Below, piece after piece: positions 23,373 through 34,106 of a stretch of DNA of 64,000 nucleotides (position 1 is the stretch's first letter; the number at the start of each line of letters is the position of its first letter). A model generated the notes under the pieces. It was not told where the DNA came from. It saw only the letters and a program-made list of their open reading frames with translations, and did not search any database. The translations under genes were made by a program, and so were the position numbers. Origin of the DNA: Prionace glauca. Lineage: Eukaryota > Chordata > Chondrichthyes > Carcharhiniformes > Carcharhinidae. The stretch spans positions 61,138,515-61,202,514 of the forward strand of contig CM075760.1 of the NCBI GenBank assembly GCA_037974335.1. Direction: 5' to 3'.

Positions 23373-24302
23373 CTACTCTGTATGAACTCGCCAGTGTTTC
23401 CGCAGGGAGGATGAATCACTGAATCTTTTCCCACACTGAGAGCAGGTGAACGGTTTCTCTCCAGTGTGGATTCGCTGGTGTGTCTGCAGGTTGAAAAGCC
23501 GGGAGAAGGCCTTCCCACAGTGAGAGCAGCTGAACTGTCTCTCCCCAGTGTGGATTCGCTGGTGTATCTGCAAGTTGGATAACTGAGCGAATCCCTTCCC
23601 ACATTGAGCGCAGGTGAATGGTCTCTCCCCAGTGTGAACGCGCTGGTGTATCTGCAGAGCGGATGAATCACTGAATCCCTTCCCACACTGAGAGCAGGTG
23701 AATGGCCTCTCCCCAGTGTGAACCCGCTGATGTCTCAGTAGGTGGGCTGACATGGTGAATCCCTTCCCACACACGGGGCAAGTGAATGGCCTCTCCCCAG
23801 TGTGAACTCTCTGGTGTGTCAGCAGGTGGGATGAGAGAGGGAATCCCTTCCCACATTCGGAGCAGATAAATGGCTTCTGCCCAGTATGAACCTGCTGGTG
23901 TCTCTGCAGGGTTGATGGATCAGTGAATGCCTTCCCACACACAGAGCAGGTGAACGGCCTCTCCCCGCTGTGAACTCGCCGGTGTCTCCACAGGTGGGAT
24001 GAATCACGGAATTGCTTCCCACACTGAGAGCAGGTGAACGGTTTCTCCCCGGTGTGAACTCGCTGGTGTCTCCGCAGGGAGGATGAATCACTAAATCCCT
24101 TTCCACACTGAGAGCAGGTGAATGGTCTCTCTCCAGCGTGAACTCGCTTGTGGGACTGTAGGAAGGATAGCCGAATGAATCCCTTCCCACACTCAGCGCA
24201 GGTGAATGGCTTCTCCCCAGTGTGAATGCGCTGATGGATTTCCAGTTGTGACGAAAACCTGAATTCCTTCCCACAGTCCCCACATTTCCACAGTTTCTCC
24301 AT
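23373..24302 (-). CDS. C2H2 zinc-finger protein F, 11 fingers
   Basis: 309 residues from ATG at 24,302 ([14 protein letters not shown]) to a stop at 23,373. Eleven C2H2 fingers, all ligands present, standard linkers. The exon starts at 24,647 after TTTTTACAG. Upstream in the same frame is a relic finger with TGA stops (CSVCV, stop, DFN, stop, SSNLERR). The ORF ends just after the eleventh finger, where a shift cuts off one decayed finger. Paired head to head with gene G. Probable sequence-specific nuclear DNA-binding protein, target unknown. Confidence 0.9.
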   Translation of the reverse strand: MEKLWKCGDCGKEFRFSSQLEIHQRIHTGEKPFTCAECGKGFIRLSFLQSHKRVHAGERPFTCSQCGKGFSDSSSLRRHQRVHTGEKPFTCSQCGKQFRDSSHLWRHRRVHSGERPFTCSVCGKAFTDPSTLQRHQQVHTGQKPFICSECGKGFPLSSHLLTHQRVHTGERPFTCPVCGKGFTMSAHLLRHQRVHTGERPFTCSQCGKGFSDSSALQIHQRVHTGERPFTCAQCGKGFAQLSNLQIHQRIHTGERQFSCSHCGKAFSRLFNLQTHQRIHTGEKPFTCSQCGKRFSDSSSLRKHWRVHTE

Positions 24303-24879
24303 GGTGCTGGTGTCCTTGCGTCTCTCCAGGTTGGATGATCAGTTGAAGTCTCATACACACACAGAACACATGTACAGTTGCTCTTTTTTGTGAATGGTGT
24401 GATATTTTTTCAGGCTGTGTAACTGGTTAAAGTTCTTTCCACAGTACCTCAGGTGGGTGCATGTTTCAGTGTAAAGCTCTTTCCACAGTCAGTTTACTGG
24501 AACACTCTCACTCAGGTGCGTGTGTGTCTCGGTGCTTTTCCAGTCACAATGATGTTTGAAATCTTCTGAATCCGACAGATTGTGACTCTATCAGATCTAG
24601 ATGTAATGTTTGAGATTTCTGTCTGTGATTCCTCCTCTTCTGATATCCTGTAAAAACAATTTACAAAAAACATCACAGTCAGAACAGACAATTCTAGCTT
24701 CTATAGGAACATCCTTTCATCTGTCATTAATGAAAATTTGTAAATCTCCATCCCACAAATTCCCCCTCCATTCTCACGCTGCCGTATCTAACATTCAGCC
24801 ACCCAACATTCCTGATGGTGCTGATTCAGGATGAATGACATGCTCACTGCTCCCTGTCCTGGACACCGAGGTCATAACA

Positions 24880-25815
24880 AATAGAGTTCTTCTATCTAGA
24901 GAGACTAAATAGTCTTGTTCTTCGGAGTTTAGAAGAGTGAGGATGACCTTATTCAAACATATAATTTCATTTGATTTATTATTGTCGCATGTAATAACAT
25001 ACAGTGAAAAGTATTTTTCTTGCATGCTATACAGATAAAGCATACCATTCATAGGGAAGGCAAGGAGAGTGCAGAATATAGTGTTACAGTCATTGCTGGG
25101 GTGTAGAAAAAGAGCAACTTAATGCAAGATAAGTCCATTTGAAAATCTGACAGCAGCAGGGAAGAAGCTGTTGTTGAGTCGCTTGGGACATGACCTCAGA
25201 CTTTTGTATATTTTTCTCAATGGAAGAAGGTGGAAGAGAGAATGTCTGGAGTGCGTGGGGTCCTTAATTATGGTGGCTACTTTGCCAAGGCAGTGGGAAG
25301 TGTAGACAGAGTCAATGGATGGGAGGCTGGTTTGCATGCTGGATTGGGCTACATTCACAACATTTTGTAGTTCCTTGCGGTCTTGAGCAGAGCAGGAGCC
25401 CGTACCAAGCTGTGATACAACCAGAAAGAATGCCTTCTACAGTTCTGTCTGTAAATATGTATGAGATCCTGAGGGAGTTTGATAGGGTAGATGGGGAGAT
25501 ATTTTCATGAGTGGAAGAGTCTCGAACAAGCTACAAGTTAAAGGGCCAGTCATTTAAAACTGAGGTGCAGAGAAATGTCTTCTCACAGAACATGGTGAAT
25601 CTCTGGAATTCTCTGCTCCAAAGGATGGTAGAGACTGAATCATTAGAAGTATTTAAAATGGAGGTGGATAAATATTTGATAGATTGAGGAATAGAGGGCA
25701 ATGGGGAAATGGCTCACAAAAGGAGGCCGGTATTGATCAGCTCTGATTGTATTGAACGGCAGGGTCGTTTGAAGGGCCTGGTGGCCTCTCCTGCTTCTAT
25801 TTCTTGTGATCAGTT
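24880..25815 (+). mobile_element. Old CR1 3' region split by another LINE
   Basis: CR1 pieces at 24,880-24,960 (ttcggagtttagaagagtga) and 25,455-25,815 (catggtgaatctctggaatt; tgcttctatttcttgtgatc) are in order and separated by a reverse-strand LINE end. Both lie in the intron of gene F. Confidence 0.6.
24965..25455 (-). mobile_element. 3' end of an L2-like LINE
   Basis: The minus strand encodes the C-terminus of a non-LTR reverse transcriptase (SIDSVYTSHCLGKVATIIKD, then HSLFHLLPLRKIYKS and NNSFFPAAVRF), then a 3' UTR ending caataataaatcaaatg. Similar ends are widespread in fish LINEs; clade assignment is from memory. Same 3' end as 6225-6515. Confidence 0.6.
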
Positions 25816-25881
25816 GCTGCAGGTCCCAGTTTCCGCCCAGATTGAGGTAAGGAATGGAAAGAGGCAGAATGAACGTGTTTT

Positions 25882-26330
25882 ACTCACAGATGTTGGAGAC
25901 GGGGAAGTTTGAGCTGGCTGAAGATCAATCTTCATTTATACAAAGCCCGCGCTCTGATTGGCTGAAGGACCAGCGTCCTTCCGGTCCTCCCACACTTCCC
26001 ATTGGGCAACACCTCATTGTGAAGGTCAAGGGTCGCCCCTCTCCCTTGGACATGCGCAGTTCCAGCCCGGGGTGAGGGGGAGATCACCGAGCGGCTTCTC
26101 GCTCTGGCCGGAGCCGCCAGCCGCTTGTCTGGAAACCTTGACTCGAGGAGGAGGAGGGGGAGGGGAACAATGGGTGGGGGGGCGGGGCTCCCTAGTCTGC
26201 GCGTGCGCACTGGAAATTCTAGGACGTCACCGCGGAGCAGTGATTCCTATTGGCTGATACAGAGCTCCATTGTGACGTCACAAAAGTTGTCCAATGAGCT
26301 TCAGAGTGAAACCTCCTCCTCTGGGCAACA
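25882..26330. promoter_or_regulatory. GC-rich bidirectional promoter region of zinc-finger genes F and G
   Basis: Minus strand: CTTCAGCCAATCAGAG (25,967-25,952) and donor GTGAGT (25,887-25,882) for gene F. Centre: agatcaccgagcggcttctc from 26,081 and a CpG-rich block. Right: ATTGG boxes and TGACGTCA (CRE) at ~26,272 for gene G. The shared 5' segment at ~26,395 contains a good donor GTAAGG. Confidence 0.6.
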
Positions 26331-26509
26331 TCTGGGAGGGAATCAATGTCTCCCCCTTTCCATTTCTATTCTCATTCTGGGGGAAATTGGGAACTTGCAG
26401 CAACTGAAGGGTAAGGAAGTGAATTCAGTCTGTATATTCCACACATTTTTAGTCCAGTCATATGGGCACAGCTCTGTCTGGCAGCCTGCATGGAGATTTT
26501 CAGCCAGTG

Positions 26510-26605
26510 ACGTTTGCTACCAAATAAAGCTGTTGGACTTTAACCTGGTGTTGTGAGACTTCTTACAGTGTTTACCCCAGTCCAACACCAACATCTCCAC
26601 ATCCA
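26510..26605 (-). repeat. Fold-back-type repeat fragment
   Basis: taccaaataaagctgttgga and ccagtccaacaccaacatct; reverse relative of 4985-5095. Confidence 0.5.
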
Positions 26606-27160
26606 GGACGGGAAGCAGTGAGCATGGATCTGTCAATCAGCCTCAATCATCAACTTCAGGAGAATTGGGAGGGTGAATATTAGCTACAACAGAGTGAGAA
26701 TGGAGCGAGTGTGTGAGATGGAGATTTGTAGCCTTTGTGGAATGAGAAAGAATGTTTCATAGAAACTGGAATTGTCTGTTCTGAATTTTGATCCTGTACT
26801 GATACTGATGACTTGTGTCAACTTGTTTTACAGGATATTGAAAGATGAATCACAGGCTGAAATTTCAAAGTCAGGTCTAGATCTGGCAGAGTCATATTCC
26901 TTGGAACCTGAATATCATCGGCCATTGAACCTGGAAGGAGAATTGAAAAGATTTCAAACATCAGTATGATTGGAAAAGCATCAACACACTTCCACATTCA
27001 AGTGAGAGTGTTCCAGTGCACTGACTGAAGAGCTTTAACCAGTTACACAGCCTGAATAAATATCACACCATTCACAGTGGGGAGAGACTACATGTATTGT
27101 GTGTGTGGACGAGGCTTGAACTGATTGTCCACCCAAGGCAGAGGCAAGGTCGCCTGCATC

Positions 27161-28063
27161 ATGGAGAAACCATGGAAATGTGCAGACTGTGGAAAGAGAT
27201 ACAGATCCCCATCTCAGCTGGATGCTCATCGGCGCAGCCACACTGGGGAGAGGCCGTTCATCTGCTCTCAATGTGGGGAGGGATTCATTCGACACTCCCA
27301 CCTGCAGTTGCACAAGCGAGTTCACACTGGAGAGAGACCATTCACCTGCTCTCAGTGTGGAAAAAGATTCACTGTGTTATCCACTTTGCAGAGACACCAG
27401 CGAATTCACACTGGGGAGAGGCCATTCACCTGCTCTGAGTGTGGGAAGGGATTCAACCAGTTATCCAATTTGCGGACACACCAGCGAATTCACACTGGGG
27501 AGAGGCCATTCACCTGCTCTCAGTGTGAGAAGAGATTCACTCGGTTATCCGACCTGCAGGCACATCAGCGCATTCACACTGGGGAGAGGCCGTTCACCTG
27601 CTCTCAGTGTGAGAAGAGATTCACTCGGTTATCCGACCTGCAGGCACATCAGCGCATTCACACTGGGGAGAGGCCATTCACCTGCTCTCAGTGTGGGAAG
27701 GGATTCACTCGGTCATCTGACATGCAGAAGCACAAACGAATTCACACTGGGGAGAGGCTGTTCATCTGCTCTCAGTGTGGGAAGGGATTCACTCAGTTCT
27801 CCAGCCTGCAGAGACACCAGCGTGTTCATACTGGGGAGAAACCGTTCACCTGCTCTCAGTGTGGAAAGGGATTCACTGGACAATTCCACCTGCAGAGACA
27901 CCAGCTAGTTCACACTGGGGAGAAGCTGTTTACCTGCTCTCAGTGTGGGAAGGGTTTCAGTCAGTTATCCAACCTGCGGAGACACCAGCGAGTTCACATG
28001 CGGAGAGGCCATTCACCTGCTCTCAGTGTGGGAAGGAATTCACTCAGTGATCCCACCTGCTGA
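27161..28063 (+). CDS. C2H2 zinc-finger protein G, 10 fingers then frameshift
   Basis: Starts [14 protein letters not shown] at 27,161; the exon starts at 26,834 after TTTTACAG. Ten intact fingers; the frame shifts near 27,998 (RVHMRRGHS) and ends at 28,063 (300 residues). Fingers 5 and 6 ([18 protein letters not shown]) are identical in DNA over the 84-bp repeat, a very recent finger duplication. An in-frame TGA stop lies 13 codons upstream of the ATG (GRGLN, stop, LSTQGRG). Paralogue of gene B, whose promoter, exon layout and 3' flank it shares. Probable nuclear DNA-binding protein. Confidence 0.85.
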   Translation: MEKPWKCADCGKRYRSPSQLDAHRRSHTGERPFICSQCGEGFIRHSHLQLHKRVHTGERPFTCSQCGKRFTVLSTLQRHQRIHTGERPFTCSECGKGFNQLSNLRTHQRIHTGERPFTCSQCEKRFTRLSDLQAHQRIHTGERPFTCSQCEKRFTRLSDLQAHQRIHTGERPFTCSQCGKGFTRSSDMQKHKRIHTGERLFICSQCGKGFTQFSSLQRHQRVHTGEKPFTCSQCGKGFTGQFHLQRHQLVHTGEKLFTCSQCGKGFSQLSNLRRHQRVHMRRGHSPALSVGRNSLSDPTC

Positions 28064-28165
28064 GACATCAGTGAGGTTACACTGGGGAGAAACCTGCTCA
28101 GTGTATAAAAAAGAGTTCAGAATTTCATCACAGCTGCTGAGGCACCAACAAGTTCACAGGGGTTG
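28000..28165 (+). pseudogene. Decayed C-terminal fingers of gene G
   Basis: In the shifted frame [14 protein letters not shown] is followed by stops, then a remnant ([12 protein letters not shown]). AATAAA at 28,700-28,705 corresponds to that of gene B. Confidence 0.7.
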
Positions 28166-28404
28166 GATTCTGCTGTTATTGTTTCTGTTCTCACATCCAG
28201 GACTACATTTTGATCATTCTCACAGTTGGACATTGGAGCAGGTCGGAGGGTTTCTTTCTGCTGGACTGGCTGGTCTCAGCCTCCAGTGGGCTGATGCTCT
28301 TTGAGTCTTTTTGCAAATACCTTGTTTTAAATTTCACAAGTTTCACAGAGTGACAGGGTGTTAGGAAGGTCAGAGATATTTAGTCAGCATTTCTGTTTGA
28401 AACC

Positions 28405-28692
28405 CCCCCAGATGCCGATCCAATTTCCTTTGTAATTGATTGTTTCCACTTCCTCCACCCTCGTAGGGAGCGGGTTCCAAGTCAATACCATTCGCTGCAG
28501 CAAAATATTCTTCCTCACATTCCTCCCCCTGCATCTCTGACTCAAAACCTTAAATCTATGTACCCCTCGTCCTTGTCCTATCAGCGAATGGGAACGACTT
28601 TCCTTTGTCCACCTTATCTAAATCTGTCAGAATCTTGTCCACCTCTATCAAATCTCCCCTCCTTTGTTCCAAGGGGAACAACCCCAGCCTGA
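28405..28692 (-). repeat. CR1 LINE 3'-region fragment, orthologous to 2795-3092
   Basis: Same fragment and flanks as beside gene B. Confidence 0.65.
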
Positions 28693-28705
28693 CATTAACA
28701 ATAAA

Positions 28706-29540
28706 GAACAAACTAACAGAATATGTTAATACCTGAAATCAAATGGGAATGTTGAATTTCTGTTTTAAAGATATTGTGAATATATTGTCCTGGACAATAA
28801 TGAAATTGGGATAACTCATCTTGGATGTGGTTGAATTTAATATATTAATCTGGTATCCACCAACAGTTAGTGAGTCTGGAATGTGTAGCTGGAAATCACT
28901 CCAATAGCACTGTGGATGTATTTACAGGCATTGTAGCAGTTCAAGAAGACAGTGTTGGGACCATGGCCGAGGCAGCTACATACAGACATATATTCTGTTA
29001 TAACTGAAGGACTGCAGATTGAATGTGAGGCATTATGGGACTGGACTGTCTTGACCACATTCCTGTGACAGCTCAGTTTCTGCAATTATGGACCATTAAA
29101 GCTGCTTAGCAGGGTCTCAACACTGGGAATGAGTTGGGATTAAACTTATCCCAGGACCGGCTGGCGTTCAGTGGCTGAGATATCCGAATCTGTAAAAAGG
29201 GAGATCTGACCAATCAACAAACAGTGGTAGGTAGTTGGTTAAGAAATTAACAAGTGTTCTCAGGCATTGTTTAAATTAATTTATCCTAAATTTGTGATAA
29301 AAACGGTGATTGATTTGTGACCTGATAGTCAATGAAGTGACAGAATACTCTAAGTAGCATTGGACTGAAAAGCAGACCCTCTGAGTGTAGATCATAATCG
29401 TTATTATCTTACCCCATCATGGCCAGTGAAAAATCAGAGCTCGAGTGGGTACCGTGTTGACATGGAAATTTTCCTGCTTCTTGACTGCGGTAGAAAGACT
29501 CAATAAAGTTCGTTCTGACAAAATAACTCGTCTTTATTCA
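28706..29540. other. 3' flank of gene G, end of B/G homology
   Basis: Homology to the gene B flank stops near 29,450. 29,450-29,540 contains ctcaataaagttcgttctga, which is unlike its surroundings; origin not determined. Confidence 0.45.
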
Positions 29541-29850
29541 TTCGTCTGATGAATTTATTGGAATTCTATGAGGATGTGTCTAGTGCGGTGGATAGAGGGG
29601 AACCGGTGGATGTGGTGTTTCTCGATTTTCAGAAAGCGTTTGATAAAGGTGCTGCACAAAAGGTTGTTACAGAAGGTCAGGGGGCATGGAGTTGGGGGTA
29701 AGGTGTTAGCGTGGATAGGGGATTGGCTGTCAAATAGGAGGCAGAGAGTGGGGGTCAATGGTTGCTATTCAGATTGGCGGTTGGTGACTAGTGGAGTGCC
29801 CCAGGGATCAGTGCTGGGGCCTCAGCTATTAACCATTTATATAGATGATT
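29541..29850 (+). repeat. CR1 RT fragment truncated at both ends
   Basis: Matches 32,590-32,900 of the intact CR1 (motifs FLDFQKAF and SGVPQGSVLGPQL) and stops abruptly after tatatagatgattta, just where the full-length CR1 begins. Confidence 0.85.
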
Positions 29851-29920
29851 TAAATTTTTTTCAAAACTACTACAGCAAGAAACAAGGAAAAAATTTTTCC
29901 CCATAAAAAATTAGTGAATA

Positions 29921-30820
29921 ATGGAGAGACATGTGATGTGTGGTTTCTGTATGATGTGGGAACTGGTGGACCCCAGGGTCCTTCCCAGTGACCATGTCTG
30001 CAGTAAGTGCAGGTTGCTGGAGGAGCACCAGCTCAAGGTGGATGAGCTGGCCTCTGAGCTACAGACACTGAGGCTCATCAGGGGGAGAGAGGGTGTCCCT
30101 AGACTGGCTAAATCTAAGGGTCAGGGACAAAAGGGGGCTGCTGGGAGGAGGAAGGGGGGTGAGGAGCGGAGGCCTCAGCCTCTTAACCTGCATAACAGGT
30201 TTGAGGTTCTTGCTTCCAGTCTGGAAGAGGACGAGGCAGGAGAGGTTGGGGAGCAAACTGCACACGGTACAGTGATGCAGCAGGACATAGGCAAAGAGAA
30301 GGGGAAAAGGAATGTAGTAGTGATTGGGGATAGTGGGGTGAAGGGTATTGACACTGTCCTTTGTCACAATGACAAAGTGCACAGAAGGGTGTGTTGTCTG
30401 CCTGGTGCTCGGGTACAGGATGTCGCAGCTGGGCTGCAGAGGAATCTGGAGTGGGAGGGTGAGAACCTGGTCGTTGTAGTACATGTGGGTGCCGGTGACG
30501 TAGGCAAAGTGCGGACTGAGGATCTGAGGAGGGAGTATGAAAAGCTGGGAATGGAATTAAAAAGTAGAACCGACAAGGTGGTTATCTCTGGGCTACTGCC
30601 TGAACCGAGGGCAGACGGGTGTAGGGTTGATAGGATAAAGGAAGTAAATGGGTGGCTCAGGGATTGGTGTGGGAGGAATGGGTTCGAATTTATGGGGCAT
30701 TGGCACCAGTATTGGGGTAGGTGGGACCTGTTCGGGCAGGATGGGGTTGGTCTGAATCATGCTGGGACCAGAGTGCTGGCGAATCGAGTAAAGAGGACTG
30801 TAGACAAGGCTTTAAACTAA
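29921..30820 (+). CDS. CR1 ORF1: Cys-rich head, coiled coil, SGNH esterase-like domain
   Basis: 299 residues. N-terminus CGFCMMW...CSKC (residues ~6-30) looks zinc-binding, then a short heptad-like stretch (LLEEHQLKVDELASELQTL), a basic low-complexity linker, and an SGNH/GDSL-type domain: block I GDSG (VVVIGDSGVKGID, ~130), a GARVQDV segment, VHVGAGDVG where relatives usually have an Asn after GT, and a C-terminal NHAGTRVLANR carrying the His. CR1-clade ORF1 proteins bind RNA and carry esterase domains. The missing Asn may weaken catalysis. Followed 35 bases later by the first ORF2 ATG. Confidence 0.85.
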   Translation: MERHVMCGFCMMWELVDPRVLPSDHVCSKCRLLEEHQLKVDELASELQTLRLIRGREGVPRLAKSKGQGQKGAAGRRKGGEERRPQPLNLHNRFEVLASSLEEDEAGEVGEQTAHGTVMQQDIGKEKGKRNVVVIGDSGVKGIDTVLCHNDKVHRRVCCLPGARVQDVAAGLQRNLEWEGENLVVVVHVGAGDVGKVRTEDLRREYEKLGMELKSRTDKVVISGLLPEPRADGCRVDRIKEVNGWLRDWCGRNGFEFMGHWHQYWGRWDLFGQDGVGLNHAGTRVLANRVKRTVDKALN

Positions 30821-30855
30821 TTAGGGGGGGGGAGGGTGCGAGGGTAGGTGACGCT

Positions 30856-33606
30856 ATGAGGTCTAAAGTTAAGGATAGGGTACAGGTCAGGGAAGAGGCC
30901 AAGGATGTCCCAATTGGTGGCGTTATGGCAAGTAGGGTCCAGGTGAAGGCTGGGATGAAAGCGCTTTATCTGAATGCACGAAGCATTCGGAATAAAGTGG
31001 ATGAGCTGATGGCGCAGATCGACACAAATGGATACGATCTGGTGGCCATTACAGAGACGTGGCTGCAAGGTGACAAGGACTGGGAGATGAATGTACAGGG
31101 TTATCAAGTGTTTAGGAAGTATAGGCAGGAGGAAAGAGGGGGTGGCGTAGCTCTGCTGATTAAGGATAGTATCAAGGTGGTAGCAAGGGATGATATCGGA
31201 GCCAAGGAGCAGAAAGTGGAATCGTTGTGGGTGGAGATTAGGAACAGAAAAGGGAGGAAGACGCTAGTGGGTGTCGTCTATAGGCCCCCGAATAATAATC
31301 TGGAGGTGGGGCGGGCTGTTAACGCGCAAATAAGTGCAGCATGCAGGAATGGGACGGCAGTAGTTATGGGAGATTTCAATCTGCATATTGATTGGTCGAC
31401 CCATGTTGGACGAGGTGGGCTCGAGGAGGAGTTCTTGGAATGCTGCCGGGATAATTTCCTTGAACAGTGTGTGTTGGAGCCGACGAGGGAGCGAGCTATC
31501 TTGGATCTGGTGCTATGTAATGAGGCGGGTAGAATTAGGGACCTTGCGGTGAAGGATCCTCTTGGAGAGAGTGATGATTGTATGGTGGAGTTTCTGGTGC
31601 AGATGGAGGAGGAGAAAGTGGGTTCCCAGACACGCGTCCTTTGTTTGAATAGAGGGGAGTATAGTAGGATGACAGAAGAATTGGCGAATGTGGACTGGGG
31701 GAGCGCGTTGGAAGGTAGGTCTGCTGAGGAGCAGTGGAGGATCTTTAAGGAGATCTTTCTTGGTGCTCAGCAGAAATTTATTCCGATGGTTAAAAAGGAC
31801 AGTAGGAGGAGAGGTAATAAGCCGTGGATAACGAAGGAGGTGAAGGAAAGTGTTAAATTAAAAGCGGAGAAGTTTAGAGTAGCTAAGAGCAGTGGGCGAG
31901 AAGAGGATTGGGAAAGGTTTAAATGTCAACAAAGATTGACAAAGAAATTGATAAAGGAGGGTAGGAGAAGCTATGAGGCTGGGCTAGCACTTAATATAAA
32001 AAAGGATAGCAAGAGTTTTTATAAATATATAAAAAGGAAGAGGCTGGCTAGGATAAACGTTGGTCCTTTAGAGGATGAGAAAGGGGAGCTAGTGGTAGGG
32101 GATAGGGATATGGCTAAGGTCTTGAATAACTTCTTTGTTTCTGTCTTCACGGAGGAGGACGTGAATAATTTGCCGGGTGTTAGCGATGGAAAGGTGGTAG
32201 GAATGGAGGGTCTTAATGACATTACTGTTACTAGAGAGGTGGTGCTCGACAGACTGGAGGGGCTGATTGTGGACAAGTCCCCAGGACCGGATGGAATGCA
32301 TCCGAGGGTTCTGAAAGAAATGGCGGAGGTGATAGTGGATGCCTTGGTGGTTATTTTCCAGACGTCGCTGGATTCCGGGGAAGTGCCGGAAGATTGGAAA
32401 ACGGCTAATGTTACGCCGTTGTTTAAGAAGGGTGCCAGGCAAAAGGCGGGGAATTATAGGCCGGTTAGTTTAACGTCTGTGGTAGGTAAAATGTTAGAAA
32501 CCGTCATTAAGGAGGAAATAGCGAGGCATCTTGAGGGGAATTGCTTGATAGGGCGGACGCAACACGGTTTCATTAAAGGGAAGTCGTGTCTGACAAATTT
32601 ACTGGAGTTCTATGAGGATGTGTCTAGGGCAGTGGATGGAGGAGAGCCGGTGGATGTGGTCTTTCTGGATTTTCAGAAGGCGTTTGACAAGGTACCTCAC
32701 AAGAGGTTATTGCAGAAGGTCAGGGGACATGGAGTTGGGGGTAGGGTGTTAGCGTGGATAGAGGATTGGTTGTCAAATAGGAGGCAGAGAGTGGGGGTCA
32801 ATGGATGCTATTCGGATTGGCGGTTGGTGACTAGTGGGGTGCCCCAGGGGTCGGTGCTGGGGCCTCAGCTATTTACCATTTATATAGATGATCTGGAGGA
32901 GGGAACCGAGTGCAGGGTGTCGAAATTTGCTGATGACACCAAGATTGGGGGAAAGGCAAATTGTGCGGAGGGTGTGGAGAGTCTGCAGAAGGATCTAGAT
33001 AGGCTGGGCGAATGGGCCAGGAAATGGCAAATGGAATTCAATGTTGGCAAGTGTGAGGTGGTCCACTTTGGTAGGAGGAATGGTAGGAAGGACTATTACT
33101 TACGGGGCGAAAAACTGCAGCAGGCGACGGTGCAGAGGGACCTCGGGGTCCTTGTGCATGAGTCGCAAAAACCCAGCTTGCAGGTGCAGCAGGTGGTCAG
33201 GAAGGCGAATGGGATGCTGGCCTTCATAGCGAAGGGGATTGAATATAAAAGTAGGGAGGTCTTGCTGCAGCTGTATAGGGCATTGGTGAGGCCGCAGCTG
33301 GAGTACTGTGTGCAGTTTTGGGCGCCGCACCTGCGCAAGGATGTTTTGGCCCTGGAGGGAGTGCAGAGGAGGTTTACTCGGCTGATACCGGAGTTGAGGG
33401 GATTGAGCTATGAGGAGAGGCTGAATAAACTAGGCTTGTACTCGTTAGAGTTTAGAAGAATGAGGGGAGATCTCATTGAGACGTATAAGATGATGAATGG
33501 GATGGATAGGATAGAGGTGGAGAGACTGTTCCCGCTCAAAAAAGACAGTAGGACTAGGGGGCACAGCCTCAAGATAAAGGGGGGGGGCGGTTTAGAACAG
33601 AGTTGA
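30856..33606 (+). CDS. CR1 ORF2: APE endonuclease and reverse transcriptase
   Basis: 916 residues from the first in-frame ATG (MRSKVKD); the frame is open back to a GTG at 30,721. APE endonuclease: LYLNARSIRNK, AITETWL, GDFNLHIDW, SDDCMVEF where the usual SDH is SDD. RT: SPGPDGMHPR, NYRPVSLTSV, FLDFQKAFDK, SGVPQGSVLGP, catalytic FADDT. C-terminal thumb: LVRPQLEYCVQFW. It makes the cDNA by target-primed reverse transcription. The protein ends in GGGGLEQS at a G-run (33,579-33,587); the related fragment at 15,969-16,440 instead continues ~50 residues to ERAGMWS, so the C-terminus here is frameshifted. Confidence 0.9.
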   Translation: MRSKVKDRVQVREEAKDVPIGGVMASRVQVKAGMKALYLNARSIRNKVDELMAQIDTNGYDLVAITETWLQGDKDWEMNVQGYQVFRKYRQEERGGGVALLIKDSIKVVARDDIGAKEQKVESLWVEIRNRKGRKTLVGVVYRPPNNNLEVGRAVNAQISAACRNGTAVVMGDFNLHIDWSTHVGRGGLEEEFLECCRDNFLEQCVLEPTRERAILDLVLCNEAGRIRDLAVKDPLGESDDCMVEFLVQMEEEKVGSQTRVLCLNRGEYSRMTEELANVDWGSALEGRSAEEQWRIFKEIFLGAQQKFIPMVKKDSRRRGNKPWITKEVKESVKLKAEKFRVAKSSGREEDWERFKCQQRLTKKLIKEGRRSYEAGLALNIKKDSKSFYKYIKRKRLARINVGPLEDEKGELVVGDRDMAKVLNNFFVSVFTEEDVNNLPGVSDGKVVGMEGLNDITVTREVVLDRLEGLIVDKSPGPDGMHPRVLKEMAEVIVDALVVIFQTSLDSGEVPEDWKTANVTPLFKKGARQKAGNYRPVSLTSVVGKMLETVIKEEIARHLEGNCLIGRTQHGFIKGKSCLTNLLEFYEDVSRAVDGGEPVDVVFLDFQKAFDKVPHKRLLQKVRGHGVGGRVLAWIEDWLSNRRQRVGVNGCYSDWRLVTSGVPQGSVLGPQLFTIYIDDLEEGTECRVSKFADDTKIGGKANCAEGVESLQKDLDRLGEWARKWQMEFNVGKCEVVHFGRRNGRKDYYLRGEKLQQATVQRDLGVLVHESQKPSLQVQQVVRKANGMLAFIAKGIEYKSREVLLQLYRALVRPQLEYCVQFWAPHLRKDVLALEGVQRRFTRLIPELRGLSYEERLNKLGLYSLEFRRMRGDLIETYKMMNGMDRIEVERLFPLKKDSRTRGHSLKIKGGGGLEQS

Positions 33607-33870
33607 GGAGGAACTTCTTCACTCAAAGGGTGGTGAATCTCTGGAATTCTCTGCCCGTTGAAGTGGTGGAGGCTGCCTCGCTAAATATTTTTAAGAAACG
33701 GGTTGATGGGTTTTTGATAAGAGAAGGGATTAAGGGTTATGGGGAGAGGGCGGGAAGGTGGAGCTGAGTCACGACAGATCAGCCATGATCTTATTGAATG
33801 GCGGGGCAGGCTCGAAGGGCCAGATGGCCTACTCCTGCTCCTATTTCTTATGTTCTTATGTTCTTATGTT

Positions 33871-34060
33871 CAAGAGTTGGTGCAAGCGTTCAGGTTTTAG
33901 ATTCCTAGATCTCTGGAACCGTTTCGAGGTGAGTTAGGACGCGTACAAAAGCGACGGCCTGCACCTCAACCACACTAGGGCCAAAGTCCTTGTGAATAGG
34001 TTTACACGTGCGATTGGGAAGAGTTTAAACCAGTTTGACAGGAGGAAGGAACAGAGAAGG
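33871..34060 (+). repeat. CR1 ORF1 C-terminal relic
   Basis: DGLHLN(H/Y)TRAKVLVNRFTR resembles the His-containing C-terminus of the intact ORF1 (GLNHAGTRVLANRVKR). In the right copy this relic continues leftwards to ~51,845. Confidence 0.55.
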
Positions 34061-34106
34061 AGACACTGAACATTAGAATCCTCTTCTGCTGCCTCTGCTA
34101 AATGAT

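Larger units (their letters stand above)
29851..33870 (+). mobile_element. Nearly complete CR1-type LINE
   Basis: 5' leader (~70 bp seen), ORF1 29,921-30,820, ORF2 30,856-33,606, 3' region and tail ttatgttcttatgttcttat ending at 33,870. Both ORFs are open across all known domains, so insertion is recent. Terminal target duplications are not evident, and the 5' edge is uncertain because an RT fragment abuts it. Other CR1 pieces in the window are 5'-truncated or broken. Confidence 0.9.

Noticed and set aside
29450-29540. AATAAA followed by a pyrimidine-rich stretch, resembling an LTR end
   Set aside because: No second copy, no paired end and no coding parts nearby; too little to call.
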